Assembly (NCBI GenBank): GCA_022059125.1
Contig: JAEUWY010000004.1
Location: 1,364,001-1,428,000 of the forward strand
Direction: 5' to 3'
Length of the DNA: 64,000 nucleotides
DNA from: Corynespora cassiicola
Lineage: Eukaryota; Ascomycota; Dothideomycetes; Pleosporales; Corynesporascaceae
Position 1 is the first letter of the stretch, and every line of letters begins with the position of its first letter. The notes under the pieces were generated by a model. The model was not told where the DNA came from. It did no database searches and worked only from the letters and a program-made list of their open reading frames with translations. Position numbers and translations under genes: made by a program. Positions 20,507 to 31,311 of this stretch are shown one piece after another.

Positions 20507-23500
20507 TTACAGGTTGCCAATGACAACCATGAAGCGAAGCTTTCCGTCACCCTTCTTTCCGGGGAGGGGCTCGCCATCGCCAGCGCCCTCCTCGCCGCCA
20601 CCGCTGATTGCAACCTCATCGAGCATGAGTGTGCTACTCTTCCAGCCCCAGCTCTGGCTGAAATTGAACCGGTCGGGTGCGCTCTCATATATGCTGAGCA
20701 TGCGGCCACCCTTGGAAGGGCTATAGATCTTGAAGTAGGTCTTGATGGTTGGGCGACCATCGACATAAGGCGGAAGGACCGAAGAGAGGGATCGCGACTT
20801 GCGCTGAGTAAGAGCTGTGAACGAAGGGTTGGGGTAAAGTGTATCATGCTCGTCATCGTCATCAGACTCATCGGAGTCTTGCTCAGAGGCCGAGTATGTT
20901 GTAACTGGGAAAAATGCAGGAGAGTCAACGCCTTCGCCATCGGTGGGAGGTGAAGCAGCCAGCGCCTGGAACTGCGACCCTAACGAAGTACGGGGTGAAG
21001 CTGGGTGGGGAAGGCCAGCGCCACTTCTACGCCGACCGAGCGACCCATTACCAAAGAGTGAGGTACGAGAGCCATTAGAGACGAGGGTAGCATCAGGATC
21101 GCCTCCGCTTCCACTAGTCTCTTCTTCCGCTGCCTGATCGGCAAGGGCTCGGCCACTGCGGCGTCGCTGGCGGCGCTCGCTGCGTAGCAGCATCTCGCGC
21201 TCGAGTTGGCCAATCCGTTCGTCTACAGAGCCGGTGTTCTGCTGGTTGAGTGCGTTGCCATGAAGGGCTTCCTCGCCCTCACGCTCCTTGGCACGGTGAA
21301 GATAGACACCAAGCTGGACGTTCTTAGCCGACCGCACCTTTTGTATGTATATATTCCACAGCGATCCCGCATAGGAGACTGTACGTGAGTACACACGCTT
21401 CTTCTCCTTGAGGTAGCGTGGGTTCGGGAACTCTGCCGAAAAACGGAAGGGTGGGAACTCGGTGTAGGCAATGGGCTTGGGCTGGCCTGCATTACCGCCG
21501 CCTGCTGAGATGGGCCTCGCAGAGCTGTCTATGCGCGTGTTAGGGTTAACCATCGTAGCTGGCGAAGAAGCAAAATCAGTAGCCCACTGAGCATCCTCGG
21601 GCTGCATGGTGGCAGACAGTCGAGTCGCGTGACGTTGGAAGGAACTGGAGGTGGTGACTACCGGATCGGCGCCATTCCCCAGAACAATGTTACAATCGGA
21701 GCTTGGGATCCAGAATTTGCGGGGCTTTGCGTTTCTGTCCCAGCTACCGGACTCCATTTCGGATTCTTCCTCGGGTGTGTACACGACGGCCTTTTGTTTG
21801 CCATCGGCCTTTGGCTTGCTAACCACGGGCTCTGGTGCAGGTTTAGCCAGTCCCAGTTCTTGTGCAGATTCATCAGTGCTTAGCACTCTCTGGCGAAGGG
21901 CCAACTGCTGCCACAAGGCGTTCGAGATGACCTTGTCAGGCATGACGGGAAGGCCGAAAACGTCTCGAGCACCCCTAATAAACTCGAGTTGCTCATAGTC
22001 CATATGGATGTAGTGGATGCCTTCATCCAACAGCACGAGAATTCGTTCAATATCGGGGTCGGTGTACAGGGCAAGCCACTCGCTATGAGCATCTGACACT
22101 GGCTGGTTGACCGTTAGCGCACTCTGTCGATAGATGCCATCGAATCGGACTGCCATGAGACAGAGTGTGTCTGGGGCCTTGGGCACAGGCTTCTGGCCAC
22201 GCTGAATTAGACCTGCATCAATAGCGGCTTGTCGGAGGCGGCGATCCAAGATACGCTTCGCTAGCACCCAACGGTCCCACTCGCTATCGACGAAGAAACC
22301 GTCAGATCCAACAAGCTCTCGGACGACATCGCCGGGTATCCCATCCCAATATCGGAGGGGCATCTCCCAACCATTCCTGCTCAGCATGGCCTTGGCTGAC
22401 TCCAGGATGCGGTCCCCCGAGCGGCCATAGTAGTTTGTTGTGACGAGGCGGATCAGAGGACCGAGCAAGTCAGGACTCATGTGGCGCAGGATGGACTCTA
22501 TCGACGAATCAATCAGGTCCTGCATCTCGAGCCAGCATCCAGTGGCGAAAAGCCCGATGGCCTCTGCGTCGCACTCTTTTGATATGTCAACACCATAGAG
22601 CTTCTTAATGGCCATCTCGAAAGCGGCTTGGGTTATGCTGTGGTCGATCTCCTCGGGGTGGAGAGTAACTTCTTTGGATTGGCTCTCGAGCCAGGGTGCT
22701 GAGAGGGCGGAGGTAAAGAACGGGGCACGGTCGAGGATTAGGCGGTGAAGGTTGTAGCGCTGGCCAAAAGCGATGACGGTGATGTCGGAGTGGCGGCCCT
22801 CGAGCAGGCCGCGGGTGTAGAGGTGGTCGGGGAGCGGAATGGCCTCGCTCGAAGCTGGAGGCGTTAGCAGGGGGACTGACATGGGAGCAAACACATAAGT
22901 GTCGTTACCTCGTAGGTATAACGGACCAGTGGCTTGGTTGTAAGAGGGCGCTCGTGAGTTGGGCATGGTAGAATCTCCCGCAAACAGACGGCTGAGGGTG
23001 GTGAAAGTGGCATACGAGCGATCGCGGGAGTCTCTGCTGGAGCGCTTGCTGTCAACGGGGGTCGTGGGGTCGTCGGCATCCTTCTGGGCGCGGGGTATTT
23101 GAGTATGTAGCTGCACGATGGGCGGCTGCTCGTCTGAGACCTTGAGTCTGTTGGTGCGCTTCGTCATGTTTGCCGCGGCGGAGAGTGTGGACAGAGGACG
23201 TGAGGAGTTGCAAGAGGCTGAGCTGCCCGCATGGCCGTGGGTGGAGTCGGAGGGAAGATCGCACGCGTGCGACGGTGGGAGGGCGGGCACACCGGGCGAG
23301 AAGAGGCTCACATGCGGTGGAGGGCGGGCAGAGGCAGAAGAAGGACCGGAGGTGGCAGCAAGGCCAGCGGCAGGGCTACTGACGGGACCCGCCGCGGTGG
23401 CAGCCTCGTTGCCAGGCGGGCTCAGGGTCCACGGGCGCTCGCCAATCTCGAGCGAGGCCGGATGATGCAGATGGGCGTCCTCGTGGTCGTCGGGGGCAGC

Positions 23501-23518
23501 GTGATGTGTGGCGCTCAT
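20507..23518 (-). CDS. Large BTB/POZ-domain protein
   Basis: An uninterrupted frame of 1003 residues from the ATG at 23518 (MSATHHAAPD). The frame extends to 23533 but that codon is TTG. The first 230 residues are low complexity and Ser/Ala/Pro-rich. A BTB/POZ fold follows at about 235-345, with the characteristic start LLEGRHSDITVIAFGQRYNLHRLIL, split here as hydrophobic strands, and the APFFTSAL helix. A BACK-like helical region with EWDRWVLAKRIL continues to about 430. The C-terminal half alternates disordered Ser/Arg stretches with conserved-looking blocks (FRFSAEFPNPRYL, SYAGSLWNIYIQKV, GRPTIKTYFKIYSPS). This layout resembles the germ-cell-less-like fungal BTB proteins. BTB domains dimerise and often recruit Cul3 ubiquitin ligase; a substrate-adaptor role is inference. 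It diverges from COX15. Confidence 0.85.
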   Translation of the reverse strand: MSATHHAAPDDHEDAHLHHPASLEIGERPWTLSPPGNEAATAAGPVSSPAAGLAATSGPSSASARPPPHVSLFSPGVPALPPSHACDLPSDSTHGHAGSSASCNSSRPLSTLSAAANMTKRTNRLKVSDEQPPIVQLHTQIPRAQKDADDPTTPVDSKRSSRDSRDRSYATFTTLSRLFAGDSTMPNSRAPSYNQATGPLYLRGNDTYVFAPMSVPLLTPPASSEAIPLPDHLYTRGLLEGRHSDITVIAFGQRYNLHRLILDRAPFFTSALSAPWLESQSKEVTLHPEEIDHSITQAAFEMAIKKLYGVDISKECDAEAIGLFATGCWLEMQDLIDSSIESILRHMSPDLLGPLIRLVTTNYYGRSGDRILESAKAMLSRNGWEMPLRYWDGIPGDVVRELVGSDGFFVDSEWDRWVLAKRILDRRLRQAAIDAGLIQRGQKPVPKAPDTLCLMAVRFDGIYRQSALTVNQPVSDAHSEWLALYTDPDIERILVLLDEGIHYIHMDYEQLEFIRGARDVFGLPVMPDKVISNALWQQLALRQRVLSTDESAQELGLAKPAPEPVVSKPKADGKQKAVVYTPEEESEMESGSWDRNAKPRKFWIPSSDCNIVLGNGADPVVTTSSSFQRHATRLSATMQPEDAQWATDFASSPATMVNPNTRIDSSARPISAGGGNAGQPKPIAYTEFPPFRFSAEFPNPRYLKEKKRVYSRTVSYAGSLWNIYIQKVRSAKNVQLGVYLHRAKEREGEEALHGNALNQQNTGSVDERIGQLEREMLLRSERRQRRRSGRALADQAAEEETSGSGGDPDATLVSNGSRTSLFGNGSLGRRRSGAGLPHPASPRTSLGSQFQALAASPPTDGEGVDSPAFFPVTTYSASEQDSDESDDDDEHDTLYPNPSFTALTQRKSRSLSSVLPPYVDGRPTIKTYFKIYSPSKGGRMLSIYESAPDRFNFSQSWGWKSSTLMLDEVAISGGGEEGAGDGEPLPGKKGDGKLRFMVVIGNL

Positions 23519-24210
23519 TCTCAGGGACCGCAATCGGGCAGCATGAGGTTATCGGCGGAGGTGCGGGCGCCGTGGTTTCGCTAGCTGCAGCGGGGCACGA
23601 GCTGGGGAGGGCGGCGTGCGAGGGAGGGCGACGGGGCGACGACGTGAGGGACGGAAGCGAAGAGCAGCGCGACCACGGAAGCACGCGAAGGAAAAATAGT
23701 TGTCATCTACGCTCACAGGCGAGCGGAGAGAAGAGGAGAAGGACAGCGCTCGGCGGCCGACTCGGGGCAGGATCCGCACATCACGCTGGGTGCTGGCGTG
23801 CGTGCGGACGGTGGATCTTCGCCAGCAGCGATGACATCTTGTGATACGCCCTGCGAGGGCCCGCGTTTGGGGTCGTCGCTTCCGTCGCTTGTCAAACGAC
23901 AACGGTCCAACCTGCCGCCTTGGGCTCGGCGCGGGTGGGTGTGGGCAGGCGTGGGCGGGCGTGGGCAGGCACAGACTGGCGCGGGCAGCCGCGAGGCGCG
24001 ACGACGCAGGGCCCGTTCGCTCGCTGGGTCGCTGGTTCGCTGGTTCGCCGGTTCGCCCGCTCGCTGCTTCCTGGCGCCGAGCGCCGCAGAATAGCCGCGC
24101 CGTCCACTCGAACCACCACAAAAGTTGCCATTTCTCCCATTGCGGGCGTCGTCGCTGCTCTGCTGCCTCCACTGCCTCCTCCACCCCTCCGCGACGTCGC
24201 GTCCGCCGCA
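23519..24210. promoter_or_regulatory. GC-rich bidirectional promoter, BTB gene / COX15
   Basis: 692 bp between the two divergent start codons, GC-rich and without a TATA box, as is common for housekeeping genes. It contains two clusters of short direct repeats, listed separately. Long open frames cross it on both strands because of base composition and are not considered coding. Confidence 0.5.
23941..24065. repeat. GC-rich short direct repeats in COX15 promoter
   Basis: Three adjacent decamers GTGGGC(A/G)GGC occupy 23941-23970, followed at 24021-24065 by degenerate copies of TCGCTGGT. They lie 145-270 bp before the COX15 ATG. GC-box-like repeats could bind zinc-finger factors or form G-rich secondary structure. 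Confidence 0.55.
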
Positions 24211-25798
24211 ATGGCTTCTCTGCACCACGCCTTCCCGCACCTGCGGGCGGCCGTCCCGCGCCTGTCTCGCCGTCTGGCCGCCGCCCGGCCTTGCCTGAGC
24301 CCGCCGAGTCGAGCTCCCCTACCCGCTTCTCGATCGATCGCGCCCCAGCCCTCCGTCCTACAATCGGTGAGATGGAAGTCGACCCAGCCGCTGCGCAGCA
24401 GTGCCGCCACCTCGCCCGCTGTTGCTGCCACCGAGGGCTCTGCCATTGCAGATGCCGCCGCCGCCGCTGCAAAGGGAGAGGCCAAGTCGAGCTCGTGGCC
24501 CAAGACGTCGTCCAAGAGCGTTGCATACTGGCTGCTGGGAAGTGCCGCCAGCGTCTTCGGCATCGTCGTCTTCGGCGGCCTAACGCGACTCACCGAGTCT
24601 GGGTAAGTTCTGCTTCCAACGAGGGCCCCGGCTGCCAGTCCGCCCACTGACAGCGACCCGCAGTTTGAGCATCACCGAATGGCGCCCCGTGACTGGCTCC
24701 ATGCCGCCCATGAACCAAGACGACTGGGAATCCGAATTTGCAAAGTACCGCGACTCGCCTGAGTTCGTGAGGCTTAACTCGAGTATGACATTGCCGGAAT
24801 TCAAACAGATCTATTGGATGGAATGGACCCACCGTCTGTGGGGCCGTGTCATCGGCGTTACCTTTCTCCTCCCGACCATCTACTTTGTTGCACGCCGCAG
24901 GGTCACTCCCTCAATGGCCTGGAAATTGACCGGTATCTGTGGCATGATTGGTTTCCAGGGCTTCATCGGCTGGTGGATGGTCAAGAGTGGTCTCAAGGAT
25001 GACTTGTTCGCGCCCGGCAGCGTCCCGCGCGTGAGTCAGTACCGCCTCACTGCCCACCTTGGTGCCGCTTTCGCCGTCTACTGCTCCATGATCCTCACTG
25101 GTCTGTCGATTCTCAAGGAACACCGTCTGCTTGCCGATCCTGCAAAGGCCGCCGAGAGGCTCAACACCTTGAAGCATCCTGCGCTCCGTCTCTTCAGAGG
25201 TTCCGTCGTCGGTCTTTGCCTGTTGGTCTTCACCACTGCCATGTCCGGTGCCCTGGTCGCCGGTCTTGACGCTGGTCTCATCTACAACGAGTTCCCCTAC
25301 ATGGGACTTGGTCTCACGCCACCCAAGAAAGAGCTGTTCGATCCCTTCTACAGCCATGTGCCTGACCACTCCGACCTCTGGTGGCGCAACATGCTCGAGA
25401 ACCCGTCGCTCGTCCAGCTTGACCACCGTATCTTGGCCACGACCACCTTCACTGCCGTCATGTCTCTGTTTGCCTACACCCGCTTCTCTGGTGCTGTCCG
25501 CAGCAAGCTTCCCCGTGATGCGAAGAAGGGCGTGATGGGAATGGCTCACTTGGTATGGATGCAGGCGGCTCTTGGGATCAGCACTCTGCTCTACATGGTG
25601 CCCACCTGGTTGGCTGCGACCCACCAGGCTGGTGCTTTGGCTCTTCTCACCGGCGCAGTCGTCCTCTACAGCCGCACTTCAATGCCCCGCCGGGCCATCA
25701 TGCGCCAGATCTTCAAGCCACATGCTGCCCCTCGTACTCAGACCACATCGCCCCTGCGCTCACGCCTCGAGGCCACCAATGCGGACCAGAAGTCGTGA
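24211..25798 (+). CDS. cox15: COX15, mitochondrial heme A synthase
   Basis: Exons 24211-24602 and 24664-25798 with a 61-nt intron (GTAAGT...GCAG) give 508 residues; the splice restores the invariant GLTRLTESGLSITEW. The N-terminal 60-80 residues are Arg/Ala/Ser-rich and lack acidic residues, a mitochondrial presequence. About eight transmembrane helices follow, the first at about 105-125. The four conserved histidine contexts are present: WMEWTHRLWGR, LTAHLG, LDHRILAT and ATHQAG, which bind and oxidise heme. COX15 converts heme O to heme A in the inner membrane, supplying cytochrome c oxidase, and works after COX10 with ferredoxin/ferredoxin reductase. Length and motifs are normal for the family. 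The ATG at 24211 sits in GCCGCCGCAATGG, a good context. Confidence 0.97.
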
Positions 25799-28700
25799 AT
25801 TGCCCATCAAAAAGCCTCTCGATCGCATTAGACACACCCAAGTTTCTTGTACCACTACTCTCTTCACGGTTAAAACGCTTGTATAGTACACATGTAGGTT
25901 CCCATTTTCGGCGCATCATCAATCTCCTTATCAGTCTCCTGCATTTCCATCTGTATTTTAAAAGAGATCATGCGTTCTTAGACACTGTCCGCGAGCCACT
26001 TCAGCACGACCACAGTCCAGCTTGGCTCTCAAATGAAAACAATTTCACGCGAGCTTTTCACCGAAGCCCTCGCTTCACCATGCCAAATGCGCGCCAATAC
26101 TCCGACCGCCACCCTAAATGCAGCCACACAACCAGAAACCTCGCCCTCTCATTTTTGTCCCTTTCTTCCTGCCCAACGGCGCTAGCCGGCCTAGCTCCCA
26201 ACCTGACCTTGCACACGCGAGCAGACGGCTGTTTCCGCCGCGCGCGCACGCCCTAATGCTACTCGTACAAATCGGCCGCCGCAGCATGTGGTTAAGCAAC
26301 GTGAAGCACACAAGCTTGGTCGGGAGTGTTACCTGTTATTGACGCAGTCGCCGGATTGGGAATTCAGGGTGTGAGACATGATTGATTGGGCTTTGCAACG
26401 TCGTGCCTGGTGATGGGGCGGGCTGTTGCCGAATCGGGCAGGAACGAAAATGCGCCGCGGGTGTGATTGGGGTCACATGCGGGGCCGGGCGAGCACGCGT
26501 GTGGGCGATGTCGGAGAAGGCCGGGCGAAACTTTGGGTCGATATTGGAGCGGAGTGGTGGTGGTGAGGGGCTGGAGAGAGGGGGAGAGGTGAGGGTTTGG
26601 AGATGATGTGGAGTGGGACGTGATGCTGAGGGAAAATGGGGTCTGGTTAGGCGTGTCGCATTCCAAATGCTGGAGCATCAAGTATGTATCTCTGGTAGAA
26701 TGATGTGCAGCGCTCTATCTGCTGTGGGTTGCTTTGTGGATTACGATTAGAGGCATTTAGGACTTATTCTCTGAAGTATTGGTGTAATGTCATGCAGTGA
26801 AGCAAACCTTCACTCTGCAGTCACAAAAGGGTTAAAATATACCCTTGAGTGACTAGATGAATAGCCTGATGCTCTTCAAGTTGCTTTCATGTGCGTTACC
26901 AATGTGTAGAGAGTTTTGTGTCGATGGCTATCATCGTGAATTCGAGCAATTGAGAACTGGGTCCGTTCCTTTTCCCAGGACAACGCAACCCCAACAATGG
27001 TAGGGCACACCGAGCGATTCAGACTTATGGTACATGTCCCTGGTCCTTTGAACTCGACTTATTACCGACAGTCATCATGAACATTATGCCTTTTTCCACA
27101 TATCAGGCGTCTCTACTAACCTCGGAACTCGCTGTAGCTGCTTTGTATCCAACGTGGCACAGTGCTTTGGCATCGGCTTCAACATGTACGTGTTGATTCA
27201 CCCTAAAGCAAGATAGTAACAGGTCTTATTTCTGGTCATCTATGTTGCCTTGTATTCCAAGAGGCAGCTTCATCTGTCAAAACTACCTTAGACTGCCTTC
27301 TAATCATCCGAACTTGGTACAAACATATCCCTGTTTCTACCTTCCTGTTGGGGGAAATTATGTGAAAGTGCGGAAAACTGAGGCTCAGTATACTGTACTT
27401 CTGCCAGTATACTGTATACTAGATCCCAGGGTACCTAGGTATATAACATCATTTAACCCTAGGTCTGCTTGATCGCGCGTCAACAGCAGCAAAAGTCTCA
27501 CCAACACACACATACTGTCTTCTCAGAGCTGTGCTGACGGTATCAACAGCATATTAAAATTGCAGCCCTGGAGGCTCCTCTAACTGTTAGAGTCCCGCGA
27601 GGAAAATCAACAAAGCATCCGGCTCATCTCTTAAGCGGCTCTGTGCAACATGCCGAAAAAGGAAAGTATCTAAAAGCGTGGATGGCAGCAGTGAAATTAC
27701 ATTCCCCTTCCCCGGACCCACACGAAACTGCACGAGAATGCGATGCGGGGCAACCAACACCGACTCCAAGCCGTATTTCACCCAGCACCACCTCTTCCGT
27801 GCTTATTTTTGATTAGAGTTGAGAGTAAAATCTTCTAGATCAGTGTAGTTCTTAATCAACATATCTTCTAGTGGGAAAAAAAGGCAATCTCATCCAAGAA
27901 TACTGCCTCACCTTCGAACAGCGGGCCTTGCCCGTGAACATGCCTTATCGATAAATCCTACCTACCGCATGAGGCAGGTTCCAAAAAGTGTCGAAGCCGT
28001 AAGCGTGAACGGTTCGCCATTCTCCGAAGCCCAACAAGGCCACATTCCTGCCTTTGCACCTCGCAGGCGCCCATTCCAACCCGTCAGCCCATCTACACCC
28101 GAGCCCACCCCTCCAAATCGCCATGCAGCGCAGCTTCAGACCCAAACGCGACCCTCCAACAGCCCATATGGACGCCAAACCGCTCAGATCACACAGACGC
28201 GCCTAAAAGAGGCTCCACGTCGCACGCGACCCGGGCAGACACGAACTCCACACACGGCTCGGTAGTTGCCCCAGCCCGCCATGGTTCGTCCAAACGCCTC
28301 CTTTCGTCGCTGGCCCCCCGGTCACGCGCACCCTCCCTCCTCGCATCCCCTCTAAAGGCAACGGAAAAAAAAATATAGCACGGGACGCGCACGTTACCAT
28401 TGCTCCCGCGGCCCCTTCGTGGGCCCGGGTCCCGTGTAGCCAGCCCGCGAGCGAACCCACCAAAGCGTATCCATCTGTCTGCACGCATAGGCCATGTATT
28501 GCGGCACAGCAGCCTCACCCTCCCTCAATAAACCCTCTTTCGTTTTTTTTCGTACGCCCGTTCGCCGGCACTTGTCCCCCCCCCCCCCTCACCCCCCAAA
28601 ATGCGCCCCGAGCCTTCGCCTGCTCCCTCGCCCTCGCCATCCCCCCTCTCCTCCGAACGATCATCCCGCTAGCGCACGCTCGGCTCCTCGGCCCTGCGCG

Positions 28701-29508
28701 CCCCCCCCTCTCACCCAAGCCCACCGTCCCTCTTTGCCCGATTCTTGTGCCTATTTGCCAAAAGGCTTGCTTTTGGGGCGAAGGGGTGTTGGTGGTTGCG
28801 CATAGGCCTGCCTCCGCGATGGGATGCGCTCCTTTTGCGTGCATGCTGGGGTTTGGGGGTGGGAGGCGAGCGTGGATGTTTGTTTGGGGAGGGGTCGGTC
28901 GGGGCGGACCGAGGGTGTTGGCTGGGGTTGCTGACTGATGGTAAGTAAGGGGGAAGGGGGAGGGAGAGGTTGGGCTGGGAAGGGGGAGCGTTTGGTTTTG
29001 GTGGTTCCATATCGTCTGATGGCGATAATATCGTAGTGGGCTTGATGTTGAGCCATTAATATCCTGGTTTGAAGATCCGGAATCAAATCTTTGGCAAGTG
29101 AGGCTCCAGCAGAATAGTTGAGCTTGTCGATCCTTCAGTATTGGGAAATGGGTACATGCGCAATCTACATCCCTGCTGGGACAAGTTCAACAATTGTCGA
29201 GGTCGCATCGTTGATGCTCCTTGAAATTACGCTGGGCGGGAAAAAAGTTTGCATGTTTGTGAAAATCCTATCATTCCGCTGTAGCTGGTGGCGGCGACAA
29301 ACTCCAGACACAGAACATGCACACCTGTCCAACATGGCACCAATACATTCACCCAACGAACATGGCCTGTGAAGTACGGAATGCATTTCGCTAGCTAAAA
29401 AGAGGGTATTAAATCCGATATCCGCGCCCCTTCCAATGACCAGGCGCTTTCCCAAATTGCATATTACCAAATAACTCAAAGTACCACACTAAAGCTCATA
29501 GCATCAGC
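25799..29508. other. 3.7 kb gene-poor convergent gap
   Basis: Between the 3' end of COX15 and the 3' end of a minus-strand transporter. No domain-bearing frame is visible. The first kb is mixed; 26.7-27.9 kb is more AT-rich and contains a twin palindrome and a TATA-like motif (listed separately); 28.0-29.0 kb is very GC-rich with C-homopolymers (about 28578-28590). The gap is long for two 3' ends, so an unrecognised transcript is possible. Confidence 0.5.
27386..27446. promoter_or_regulatory. Twin CAGTATACTG palindromes with downstream TATA-like motif
   Basis: The perfect palindrome CAGTATACTG followed by TA occurs at 27386-27397 and again at 27405-27416, 19 bp apart start to start (about two helical turns). 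TATATAA lies at 27440-27446 after a GTACCTAGGTA-like palindrome. This resembles a core promoter reading rightward, yet no coding gene follows. Confidence 0.35.
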
Positions 29509-31311
29509 TTAGTTGCCGACGGCCTTCTCTTGGACCTCGACAGACGTGGACGTAGCCTCCTTGTGGTGAAGCTCCTGCTCAATGATACGGCCCTTCTCGG
29601 TAGCAGCATGGCCACCAATCAACGCGGCATCGCCATCAAAGTGCCTGGCAATCTCCTCCAGGGGCGTGTTCTTGGTCTCAATGTAGAAGAAGTAGACAAA
29701 GACGAGTTCGGCGGCGAGCCAAACGCACTGTTCCAACGTCAGCATGCTGCTTGCCTTCTCCAGGAACCGACGGTAGAACTTACGTAGACGATGTAGTACC
29801 TCCAGTGAATCTCCTCCAGGGCGATGGGGTTGACGTAGGTGTTGAAGAAGAGCGCCACGTCGACCATGGCGAACATGTAGCACATGCCCTTGGCGCGAAT
29901 GGAGAAGGGGAGAATCTCGACCGTGTAGCCGACCAAGAGGCCCGACCATGCAATGTTGTAGAAGGTGTAGTAGAGGAAGATCATGAAGACGACGGCGCTT
30001 CCGTTGGCCTTGACCTTGGTGGCGTTGTATCGCTCCGAGCAAATGGTCCAGATGACGAAGCACATGCACATTCCCGCAGTGGAGATGAGGAAGAGAGGAC
30101 GACGGCCAATCTTCTCGACGAAGAAGCCTTGAACACGTCAGTATTATTATTGTTTTTTTTTTTCAATCAATTGGGAGGTGGTTTCAACTTACACATGGTG
30201 GTGGCGACGATGCAGTTCCAGATGTTCAAGACGCCGTTGATCTTGAGTTGCATGTCGGGATCCGTAACGCCAATGCTGTCGAGAACACCAGTGATGTAGT
30301 AGGAGACAAGACCGTTGCCAGACCATTGGGAGAAGAGACCGGCGGAGACCAGAATGAGAAGCCTGTGGCGGTTTCCCTTGGTCTTGAAGAGCTCGAGCCA
30401 GCCAGTTTGCTCGGCCTCCTTCTCGATGGCAATGGTCTCCTTGATTTCCTCGAATTCAAGCTGAACAACCTCGTCATCGGCGTTGCCCTCGGCGTGGACG
30501 TGAGCGAGGATAGACAAGGCCTGCTCGGGCCTGCCCTTGGAAATGTACCAACGAGGTGACTCGGGGACGAACCACACGCAGCTGATTTGGAGGATCGAAG
30601 GCAGGGCCTGGATGATGGAGGGAATGCGCCACGACCACTCGGAGGGGATGCGGTTGGTGCCGTAGGTGAGCCACGCGGCAATGATGGAGCCAATGTACCA
30701 AGTGGTGTTGTACTGGATCATAGGTTAGATTAGGAAATGCTTTGGAGGCGTCATTTGAACATACAATGGTGGTGAAAACGGCTCGGTGCTGGGGGTGGCA
30801 AAGCTCAGTAATGAGCAGAGGAGCCGCACCGTGAGCGATGGCAACACCAAATCCAAGGAAGAAGCGGGCAGCGATGAACATTTTGAAGTTGGTCGAGGCA
30901 CTTTGAAGCACCACGGCCAAGATCATGATGATCGAGCCAATGCAGATGCCCCATCGTCGACCAAGACCGTCAGCAATGTATGGTGTGATTGGCAGAGCGA
31001 GCAAGGAACCGAGGAACATTATGCCGGAGAACAATCCCTTGATCGAACCAGAAGGGTCGTTCATGTCTAAATTTCTGTCAGCTGATTGGATAATCCATGC
31101 TGACGGTGGCAAACTTACACTCTTTGAACTGTGGGAGCGAGAGGAGACCATTGACCATGGAACCATCGTAGCCGTTGGTGGCACTGGTGAGGATAACGAA
31201 GAACAAGAGAAAGTATGTGGCCCTCAAGTTCGGCAGCGACCACCAACTGACATTCTGGAATTCGCGGCCAGCCACTCTGAAGTGGCCGGGATTGAATGAA
31301 GTGTCGGCCAT
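29509..31311 (-). CDS. MFS sugar transporter (sugar porter family)
   Basis: Five exons (31311-31119, 31066-30765, 30712-30193, 30127-29784, 29727-29509) with introns of 52, 52, 65 and 56 nt encode 525 residues with twelve predicted helices. Family signatures are present: NGYDGSMVNGL in helix 1, GLGRRWG between helices 2 and 3, PESPRWYISKGR after helix 6, VEKIGRRPL between helices 8 and 9, and IETKNTPLEEI after helix 12. The product sits in the plasma membrane and most likely imports a sugar by proton symport; the sequence style is that of fungal lactose-permease-like porters, but specificity cannot be read. Exons overlap the open frames only in pieces, so this gene looks fragmented without splicing. 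A second sugar porter, a transketolase and an aldehyde dehydrogenase follow upstream on the same strand. Confidence 0.93.

Noticed and set aside
23841..24650. 269-codon frame over the COX15 start region, and minus-strand frames at 23549-24647
   Set aside because: They overlap the COX15 first exon and its promoter, are low complexity, and disappear as coding once the COX15 model is accepted.
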